From assembly GCF_036311985.1 (NCBI RefSeq), contig NZ_JAZDCJ010000006.1: a DNA stretch of 64,000 bases; one strand, 5' to 3'. The first letter of the stretch is position 1. Each line of letters starts with the position of its first letter. The notes below the pieces were generated by a model. That model searched no databases and had not been told where the DNA came from. It saw only the letters and a list, made by a program, of their open reading frames with translations. The translations under genes were made by a program, and so were the position numbers. The stretch comes from JAZDCJ01 sp036311985. Its GTDB lineage: Bacteria > Actinomycetota > Actinomycetes > Actinomycetales > Micrococcaceae. Positions 58,032-64,000 of the stretch are shown one piece after another.

Positions 58032-58037
58032 AGCGTA
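58032..58037 (-). promoter_or_regulatory. -10 element for the leaderless S33 peptidase gene
   Basis: On the minus strand TACGCT ends seven bases before the ATG at 58024. Confidence 0.5.
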
Positions 58038-58099
58038 TAGGGTGGAAGGCCGCCGGATCCCCGGCGCCGGACACCGTGCCACGGGGGAGGAGCGCCGCC

Positions 58100-58999
58100 A
58101 TGATGGGAGGCAACCACGCCGTCTGCGGGGCGGCCGCGTGGACCGCCGTCGCGAGCCGGGTCGAGATCCCCCTGGGCTCCGCCGCGTGGCTCGACGCCCC
58201 GTGGCAGGCCGTCACGGGGGCCCGGCTGCCGGAGACGATCACGGTGGGGCTGGGACTCATCGCCGCGGAGCCCGCCGGCTTCCTCGCCGGGCTGCTCGTC
58301 TGCGCGGGGGCGGCCCTGCTGCCCGACGCCGACCACCGCCACGCCTCGATCGCCCAGGCCCTTCCTCCCGTGTCCCGCTGGCTGTGCGCGCGCCTCGGCC
58401 GCGTCGCCGGAGGACACCGGCAGGGCACCCACTCGGCGGTCGGACTCGTGGTGCTCGCCGTCCTGGCCTGGCTCACGGGCCTCTGGGCCTGGGAGGCCGG
58501 GCGGGTCGGGGGCGTGGACCTCGGGACCGTCTACCCGGGGGCCGGGCTCGCCGCCGTGCTGCTCGTCTCCCTCGCGGCGAAGGCCCTGCGCTTCATCCCC
58601 GATACGATGCGGCGCACACCGTGGGTGCTCGGGGTCGCCGCCGGGGCCTTCGTGGGGCTCGCGGGACCGGAGGACCAGCGGTGGTTCGTCGCCGCCGTCG
58701 TGCTCGGCGCCGCGGCGCACGTGGCGGGCGACCTCCTGACGACCGGCGGCTGCAACATCCTCTGGCCGCTGCGCCTGCGCCGACCGCGGGCCGTGTCCCG
58801 CGTGCCGCTGCTGGGCCGCCTCTGGCGGCCCAACGGCAACCTGGCCGTGCCGTTGCTGGGCAGCACGGGATCCCGGCGCGAGTGGATGCTCGCCGTCCCG
58901 GTCGCCGCCTACGCACTCGCGGGGACGGGCGCCTCGGCGGCGGCGCTGCTGCTCGGCCCCGCCGCGCTCGCCGGGCTCCCCGTTCCGCTCCCGCGCTGA
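58100..58999 (+). CDS. metal-dependent hydrolase-like membrane protein (YdjM/DUF457 family)
   Basis: A 299-residue protein with about six helices. GNHAVCGAA at the N-terminus, LLPDADHRHAS, HRQGTHSAVGLVVLA and HVAGDLLTTGG carry the conserved histidines and aspartates of the YdjM/LexA-binding membrane hydrolase family, probably a metal site facing the membrane. E. coli YdjM is SOS-induced; no LexA box is seen here. GGGGGAGGAG precedes the ATG. Function unknown. Confidence 0.82.
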   Translation: MMGGNHAVCGAAAWTAVASRVEIPLGSAAWLDAPWQAVTGARLPETITVGLGLIAAEPAGFLAGLLVCAGAALLPDADHRHASIAQALPPVSRWLCARLGRVAGGHRQGTHSAVGLVVLAVLAWLTGLWAWEAGRVGGVDLGTVYPGAGLAAVLLVSLAAKALRFIPDTMRRTPWVLGVAAGAFVGLAGPEDQRWFVAAVVLGAAAHVAGDLLTTGGCNILWPLRLRRPRAVSRVPLLGRLWRPNGNLAVPLLGSTGSRREWMLAVPVAAYALAGTGASAAALLLGPAALAGLPVPLPR

Positions 59000-59041
59000 A
59001 CCCGGGCCGGCCCGGGCCCGGCCCCACCGCCGGGTGGCTGC

Positions 59042-59047
59042 TAGAGT
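59042..59047 (+). promoter_or_regulatory. extended -10 element for the leaderless AAA+ gene
   Basis: TGCTAGAGT (TAGAGT with an upstream TG) ends six bases before the ATG at 59054. Confidence 0.55.
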
Positions 59048-59053
59048 CCAGCC

Positions 59054-60640
59054 ATGGGGACCCCATTGGACGACTTCCTGCGCCACTTCGCCGAGCTGTC
59101 CGACGCCGCCCACGCGGCCCGTCAGGCGGAGCACACCGGCCCGCAGCTGGGCGACGCCCTCGACAAGCACCTCGGCGCAGACGCCTCCGCCCTGCCGGTG
59201 GTCACCGAGGAGCATCCCGCGCACCGCCTCGCCGACGTGGCCCGCGCCCTGGGCGTCCTCTGCGGCGGTGGAGGCCGGCTGATCGGCGTCGGCGGTCCGG
59301 AGCGGCACCACCTGGCCCTGCAGGACATGCTCGTGCAACGCCGTGGGTTCCAGCTGCCCCTGGCGGAGCCCGAGTACCGTTCGGTCGCCATCGGGCCCGA
59401 CGAGCAGGAGCGCGTGGTCTCCTTCGGCGTGCACTTGTTCCACCGCGGCGCCGTTCCCCTGGCCGTCCTGCTCCGGGCGGCCAATCCGCAGTTCGGGCGC
59501 GGCGCGACGTCCCTCGAGGTCATCGGCCCCGACGCGGGGGCCGTCGACGGCTTCATCGGGGAGGTCCGCGGCCACTTGCGCCGCCACAGCATCTACCAGG
59601 GCCACGTCGTCTCCTTCACGGCGAACGAGTTCGAGGCGACGACGGGCGGCGTGACCTTCCACCGCCGGCCGGAGCTGGAGGCGTCCGACGTCGTCCTGCC
59701 CGCGGGCGTGCTGGAGAGGATCGAACGCCACGTCGTCGACCTCGGAGCGCACCGTGGGGCCCTGCTCGCGGCCGGGCAGCACCTCAAGCGCGGGGTCCTG
59801 CTCTACGGGCCGCCGGGAACCGGCAAGACGCACACCGTCCGCTACCTCCTGGGGCGGGCCCGGGGGACGACGGCGGTGCTGCTCTCGGGCGGTTCACTCG
59901 CCCTCGTCTCGGAGGCGGCCCGGCTCGCCCGTGCGCTGCAGCCCGCCGTCGTCGTGCTGGAGGACTGCGACCTCGTCGCAGGGGACCGCGGACACCTTCC
60001 CGGTGCGCAGCCGCTGCTCTTCGAGGTCCTCGAGGCCATGGACGGGCTCGATCCGGACGCGGACGTCGCATTCGTGCTGACCACGAACCGGGTCGACCTG
60101 CTGGAGCGGGCGCTCGCGCAGCGACCCGGCCGGGTCGACCTGGCCGTGGAGATCCCGCGGCCGGAGAGGGAGCAGCGCCGTGCCCTGCTGGCGCTCTACG
60201 CCGACGGCCTGGACCTCGACGACGCGGTCCTCGACGCGGCGGCCGGGCGGACGGAGGGCACCACGGCGTCGTTCGCCAAGGAGCTCGTGCGGCGGGCGGT
60301 GCTCGCCGCGGCGCTCGCCGGGACGCAGGTCGAGGGCCGGCACCTGGCCGGGGCGGTCGAGGAGCTCATGGCCGACGGCGCCGCGCTGACCCGCAGCCTG
60401 CTCGGCGGCGACGGATCGGGCGTCCCGCCCGGGACGGCGCCGGACGCCGGTCCGGGAGGCGACGAGGGCGTGGACTTCGGCTTCGTCGCAGGACCCGCGC
60501 AGGGATCGTTCGGATGGTTCGCCCAGGCGCCCGGCACCGGGCAGGTGTTCGGCCCCGGCGCCCACGCCTCGTCGCTCGACGTCGGCTGGGACGAACCGGA
60601 CGCACGGGATGCGGCCGCCGGCCCCGTCGACGGGGACTGA
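59054..60640 (+). CDS. AAA+ ATPase, CDC48/FtsH-like, unknown role
   Basis: A 528-residue protein. The N-terminal 210 residues resemble no domain I can name. The AAA+ module (about 212-400) has Walker A GPPGTGKT at 252-259, Walker B VVVLEDCD (303-306 with C where the usual second acidic residue stands), sensor 1 TTN with N345, and arginine fingers in RPGRVD (R357, R360). The C-terminal 120 residues are glycine- and proline-rich with no motif. No protease domain is present. It may remodel a substrate protein. It converges on the helicase gene with a six-base gap. Confidence 0.8.
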   Translation: MGTPLDDFLRHFAELSDAAHAARQAEHTGPQLGDALDKHLGADASALPVVTEEHPAHRLADVARALGVLCGGGGRLIGVGGPERHHLALQDMLVQRRGFQLPLAEPEYRSVAIGPDEQERVVSFGVHLFHRGAVPLAVLLRAANPQFGRGATSLEVIGPDAGAVDGFIGEVRGHLRRHSIYQGHVVSFTANEFEATTGGVTFHRRPELEASDVVLPAGVLERIERHVVDLGAHRGALLAAGQHLKRGVLLYGPPGTGKTHTVRYLLGRARGTTAVLLSGGSLALVSEAARLARALQPAVVVLEDCDLVAGDRGHLPGAQPLLFEVLEAMDGLDPDADVAFVLTTNRVDLLERALAQRPGRVDLAVEIPRPEREQRRALLALYADGLDLDDAVLDAAAGRTEGTTASFAKELVRRAVLAAALAGTQVEGRHLAGAVEELMADGAALTRSLLGGDGSGVPPGTAPDAGPGGDEGVDFGFVAGPAQGSFGWFAQAPGTGQVFGPGAHASSLDVGWDEPDARDAAAGPVDGD

Positions 60641-60646
60641 GCCGCG

Positions 60647-63181
60647 CTAGTCGAGCCGCCCGACGCCGACCACGGTGACGACCGCCGCTCCGGCCTCGTC
60701 CGAGGCGGCGAGGTCGACCACCGCGTCGATGCCCCAGTCGAGGTGGCCCGCCGGATCCTTGAAGATCTGGCGGACCTTCCACCGCGTGGGCTCCGGCGTG
60801 ATGACGAGCAGCTGCGGCCCCCGGGCGGCGGGACCGTCGTCGATGTCCTCGTGCTCGTCGAAGTAGGCGTCCATCGCGTCGGCCCACGCGTCGGCGTCGA
60901 AGCCGTGCTGGCCGTCGAGCTCGCCGAGGGCGCGGTCCTGCTCGTCGGCGAAGAGCTGCACGCGGCGGAACATCTCGTTGCGCACCATGACGCGGAAGGC
61001 CCGCTCGTTCGAGGTGAGCCGTTCAGGGACCGGCGGAACGATCTCCTCGGAGGCGTCGCGGGGCCCTGCACCGGAGGCGAGCTCCTCCCATTCGTCGAGG
61101 AGGCTCGAGTCGGTCTGCCGCACGAGCTCGCCGAGCCACGCGACCAGGTCCTCGAGGTCCTCGCGCAGCGCGTCCTGCGGTACGGTCTGGCGCAGCGCCT
61201 TGTAGGCGTCGGTGAGGTAGCGCAGCAGGATGCCCTCCGACCGGGCGAGCGAGTAGAACTGGATGTACTCGCCGAACGACATCGCGCGTTCGTACATGTC
61301 CCGCACCACGGACTTCGGCGCGAGCTCGAAGTCCCCGAGCCACGGGGCGCCCTGGCGGTAGGTCTCGAACGCCGCCTCGAGCAGCTCTTCGAGGGGCTTG
61401 GCGTAGGAGACCTCGTCGAGGGCGGCCATGCGGGCCTCGTATTCCACGCCGTCGGCCTTCATCGCCGCGACGGCCTCGCCCCGGGCCTTCTTCTCCTGCG
61501 CGGCGAGGACCTGGCGCGGCTTTTCCAGGGTCGCCTCGATGACGGAGACGACGTCGAGGGCGTACGACGGCGAGTCCCGGTCCAGGAGCTCGAGGCTCGC
61601 CATCGCGAACGGGGAGAGCGGCTGGTTGAGGGCGAAGTTCTGCTGCAGGTGGACCGTGAGGCGCAGCCGGTTCCCGTGCTCGTCGGGTTCCCGGGTGCGC
61701 TCGACGACGCCGGTCGCGAGCAGCTCGCGCAGGATGCCCAGGGCGCGGCGCAGCAGGGCGCGCTGGCGTGCGGGTGGCTCGTGGTTCTCCGTCAGGAGCC
61801 GGCGTGCCGCCGCAAAGGAGTCGCCGGGCCGCTCGAGCAGGTTCAGCAGCATCGAATGCGTGACCTGGAAGCTCGACTGCAGGGGCTCCGGCGTGGAGAC
61901 GACCATCTTGTCGAAGGTCTTCTCGCTCCAGGAGACGAAGCCCTGCGGGGGCTTCTTCTTCACGACCTGGCGCAGCTTGCGCTGGTCGTCGCCGAATTTT
62001 GCGACGGCCTTGTCCATGGCCTTCTTGTTCTCGATCGCGAACTCGGGGGCCTGGACCACGACCGTTCCGGCCGTGTCGAACCCGGCGCGCCCGGCCCGTC
62101 CGGCGATCTGGTGGAACTCGCGGGCATTCAGGGGACGAGTACGGGTTCCGTCGTACTTGGACAGGGCCGTGAGCATCACCGTGCGGATCGGCACGTTGAT
62201 GCCCACGCCGAGGGTATCCGTGCCGCAGATGACCTTGAGCAGGCCCGCCTGGGCCAGCTGCTCGACGAGGCGCCGGTACTTGGGCAGCATCCCGGCGTGG
62301 TGGACGCCGATGCCGTGCCGCACGAGCCGGTTGAGCGTCTTGCCGAACCCGGCGCTGAAGCGGAACCCGGCGATGAGCTCGGCGATCCGGTCCTTCTCCT
62401 CGCGGGTGCAGACGTTGATGCTCGTGAGGTTCTGCGCCCGCTCGATGGCCTCCAGCTGGCTGAAATGCACGACGTAGACGGGCGACTGCCGCGTGGAGAG
62501 CAGTTCCTGCAGGGACTCCTGGACGGGGTCCTCGGAGTAGTAGTAGTGCAGCGGGATCGGGCGTTCCGCGTGGGCCACCGTGACGGTGGGGCGTCCCGTG
62601 CGCAGGGTGAGCTCGTCCTCGAAGCGCGTGACGTCGCCCAGCGTCGCGGACATGAGCAGGAACTGGGCCTGCGGCAGCTCGAGGAGCGGCACCTGCCACG
62701 CCCAGCCGCGCTGGGGGTCGGAGTAGAAGTGGAACTCGTCCATGACGACCGTTCCGACGTCCGCGTCGGCGCCTTCCCGCAGCGCGATGTTCGCGAGGAT
62801 CTCGGCCGTGCAGCAGATCACGGGGGCGTCGGCGTTGACCGAGGAGTCGCCCGTGACCATCCCGACGTTCTCCGGCCCGAAGATCTCGCAGAGGGCGAAG
62901 AACTTCTCCGAGACGAGGGCCTTGATGGGGGCCGTGTAGAAGCTGACCTCGCCGCGGGCGAGCGAGTGGAAGTGCGCGGCGACGGCCACGAGCGACTTAC
63001 CCGAGCCCGTGGGCGTCGCGAGGACGACGTTGTGCCCCTGGACGAGCTCCATGACGGCCTCGTCCTGTGCCGGGTACAGGCCGATCCCGCGGTCGGAGAC
63101 CCAGGAGGCAAAGGCGGCATAGGTGGAGTCGGGGGTCGTCCCGCGTGGGGGATCGGAGGGCAGCAGCGCGGTGAGAGTCAT
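60647..63181 (-). CDS. SKI2-like DEAD/DEAH-box helicase with DUF3516 domain
   Basis: An 844-residue helicase conserved in Actinobacteria. The RecA-like core (about 30-380) has the Q-like LYPAQDEA, Walker A ATPTGSGKS with K62, DEFH at 148-151, MSATL, GIGVHHAGM and QIAGRAGRAG. The remainder is the DUF3516 region, ending in a VVTVVGVGRL strand. SKI2/Mtr4 relatives unwind RNA or DNA in decay or repair; the bacterial role is not settled. The ATG at 63181 lies nine bases after a TAGGCT -10. It is divergent from the methyltransferase. Confidence 0.9.
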   Translation of the reverse strand: MTLTALLPSDPPRGTTPDSTYAAFASWVSDRGIGLYPAQDEAVMELVQGHNVVLATPTGSGKSLVAVAAHFHSLARGEVSFYTAPIKALVSEKFFALCEIFGPENVGMVTGDSSVNADAPVICCTAEILANIALREGADADVGTVVMDEFHFYSDPQRGWAWQVPLLELPQAQFLLMSATLGDVTRFEDELTLRTGRPTVTVAHAERPIPLHYYYSEDPVQESLQELLSTRQSPVYVVHFSQLEAIERAQNLTSINVCTREEKDRIAELIAGFRFSAGFGKTLNRLVRHGIGVHHAGMLPKYRRLVEQLAQAGLLKVICGTDTLGVGINVPIRTVMLTALSKYDGTRTRPLNAREFHQIAGRAGRAGFDTAGTVVVQAPEFAIENKKAMDKAVAKFGDDQRKLRQVVKKKPPQGFVSWSEKTFDKMVVSTPEPLQSSFQVTHSMLLNLLERPGDSFAAARRLLTENHEPPARQRALLRRALGILRELLATGVVERTREPDEHGNRLRLTVHLQQNFALNQPLSPFAMASLELLDRDSPSYALDVVSVIEATLEKPRQVLAAQEKKARGEAVAAMKADGVEYEARMAALDEVSYAKPLEELLEAAFETYRQGAPWLGDFELAPKSVVRDMYERAMSFGEYIQFYSLARSEGILLRYLTDAYKALRQTVPQDALREDLEDLVAWLGELVRQTDSSLLDEWEELASGAGPRDASEEIVPPVPERLTSNERAFRVMVRNEMFRRVQLFADEQDRALGELDGQHGFDADAWADAMDAYFDEHEDIDDGPAARGPQLLVITPEPTRWKVRQIFKDPAGHLDWGIDAVVDLAASDEAGAAVVTVVGVGRLD

Positions 63182-63190
63182 GGTCTCCCC

Positions 63191-63196
63191 AGCCTA
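63191..63196 (-). promoter_or_regulatory. -10 element of the DUF3516 helicase
   Basis: On the minus strand TAGGCT ends nine bases before the ATG, giving at most a very short leader. Confidence 0.45.
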
Positions 63197-63219
63197 CTGC
63201 CGGGCGGAGCGGCCCCGCC

Positions 63220-63225
63220 TACGCT
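63220..63225 (+). promoter_or_regulatory. -10 element of the methyltransferase gene
   Basis: TACGCT ends six bases before the ATG at 63232. GGAGG lies in the gap, so either a leaderless or a very short-leader transcript is possible. Confidence 0.45.
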
Positions 63226-63231
63226 GGAGGC

Positions 63232-64000
63232 ATGACCTGGGACCCAGCACAGTACGAGCGCTTCGCCGACCACCGCGACCGCCCCTTCCACGAGCTCACC
63301 GCACGCGTGCGGGCCGAGGCGCCGGCGCACGTCGTCGACCTCGGCTGCGGCCCCGGCCCGCTCACGGCCTCGCTCGCAGCCCGCTGGCCCGGCGCCCGCG
63401 TCGAGGGGCTGGACTCCTCGCCGGAGATGATCCGCGAGGCGCTGGCCCGGCACGCGTCCAGCCCCGACCTCGCCTCGGGCCGGCTGGGCTTCGCGCTCGC
63501 CGATGCCGCCTCGTGGATTCCGGACGAGGACGTCGACGTCCTCGTCAGCAACGCCATGCTGCAGTGGATCCCGGACCACGCCCGGCTCGTTGAACGGTGG
63601 CTCGACGCCCTCCGCCCGGGCGCCTGGTTCGCCGCCCAGGTCCCCGGAAACTTCGGGGCGCCGTCCCACGCGCTGATGCGCCGCCTCGCGTCGAGCCCGC
63701 GCTGGGATCCCGTGCTCGGCTCCGTCCTGCGCGCCGACCCGGTGGGGGAACCGGCCGACTACGTACGGCTCCTCGTCGACGCGGGCTTCGAGGCGGACGT
63801 GTGGGAGACGGGCTACCAGCAGCTGCTGCCCGGGGCCGATCCCGTCCTGGAATGGGTGCGCGGGACGGGCCTGCGCCCGGTCCTCGCCCGGCTGGACGCA
63901 AGGCAGACCGAGGAGTTCGAGGCCGAGTACGCGGCCCTGCTGCGCGACGCCTACCCGCCCCGCACGGCGCCCGACGGGACGACGTACACCGTCTTCCCGT
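63232..64000 (+). CDS. tam: trans-aconitate 2-methyltransferase (3' end beyond window)
   Basis: Methylates trans-aconitate, a by-product that inhibits aconitase. The visible 256 residues begin MTWDPAQYERFADHRDRPF, as Tam does. SAM motif I VVDLGCGPGPLT is at 34-45, and LDSSPEMIREA and LVSNAMLQWIPDH follow; WFAAQVPGNFGAPSH is the Tam-specific block. No stop codon is reached before the window ends; full-length homologues are about 255-265 residues, so only the last few are missing. Confidence 0.92.
   Translation, partial: MTWDPAQYERFADHRDRPFHELTARVRAEAPAHVVDLGCGPGPLTASLAARWPGARVEGLDSSPEMIREALARHASSPDLASGRLGFALADAASWIPDEDVDVLVSNAMLQWIPDHARLVERWLDALRPGAWFAAQVPGNFGAPSHALMRRLASSPRWDPVLGSVLRADPVGEPADYVRLLVDAGFEADVWETGYQQLLPGADPVLEWVRGTGLRPVLARLDARQTEEFEAEYAALLRDAYPPRTAPDGTTYTVFP

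Noticed and set aside
56783..58090. Long plus-strand frame leading into the YdjM-like gene
   Set aside because: The upstream 439 codons are antisense to the S33 peptidase; only the part from 58100 with its own ribosome site is a gene.

Overview
The window is a GC-rich stretch of actinobacterial chromosome. The gene content points to the Micrococcaceae (Arthrobacter relatives). Lineage markers are a PnuX-type riboflavin importer under an FMN riboswitch, a Trp-operon membrane protein plus an HGxxPAAW-type small protein inside the trp cluster, a DinB-like mycothiol-dependent protein, an ANTAR response regulator of the PdtaR type and a DUF3516 SKI2-like helicase. No plasmid, prophage, insertion sequence or CRISPR array is visible; this is core chromosome. 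The genus is an inference from gene content, not from a marker comparison.

Layout. 1-6.8 kb: msrB, an alpha/beta hydrolase, ybaK, a sulfur pair (sulfurtransferase-sufE), zapE, then a benE transporter divergent from an XRE-cupin regulator. 6.8-7.7 kb: a small antitoxin-like protein and four minus-strand tRNAs (Gly, Val, Cys, Gly). 7.9-12.7 kb: a PD-(D/E)XK-like protein, then def-fmt-rsmB-rpe. 12.8-17.4 kb: FMN riboswitch followed by pnuX-ribD-ribE-ribBA-ribH, an almost gapless riboflavin operon. 17.4-26.9 kb: hisE-hisG-hisF, a frameshifted acetyltransferase, hisI-trpE, then trp genes C, B, A with two small membrane proteins (trpD and trpF are not here). 27-35 kb: gltB-gltD, pyk. 35-38.9 kb: pdtaR, tRNA-Leu, yciO, a phosphate transporter pair and a DHFR-like reductase. 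39-45.5 kb: a deletion-scarred P-loop gene, a thioesterase, polA, an Eis-like acetyltransferase and rpsA. 45.6-51.8 kb: a small unknown gene, a degraded fetB-like permease, an rRNA methyltransferase, yigZ, coaE, a cardiolipin synthase and an AI-2E family transporter. 51.9-64 kb: uvrB with a LexA box, a manganese riboswitch and terC, an MFS permease, a proline iminopeptidase, a YdjM-like membrane protein, an AAA+ ATPase, a DUF3516 helicase and the start of a trans-aconitate methyltransferase.

Three things stand out. First, many genes have a TANNNT -10 element ending 6-8 bases before the start codon, so about sixteen transcripts are probably leaderless. Second, three genes are broken in different ways: a one-base loss in a G run, an internal deletion with frame loss, and an internal deletion plus C-terminal truncation. 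Third, RNA-level control is clear at the riboflavin operon and terC, and suspected at gltB and def. Most neighbouring genes overlap by GTGA/ATGA, indicating translational coupling. I do not see a convincing undescribed multi-gene system; the oddities are local.
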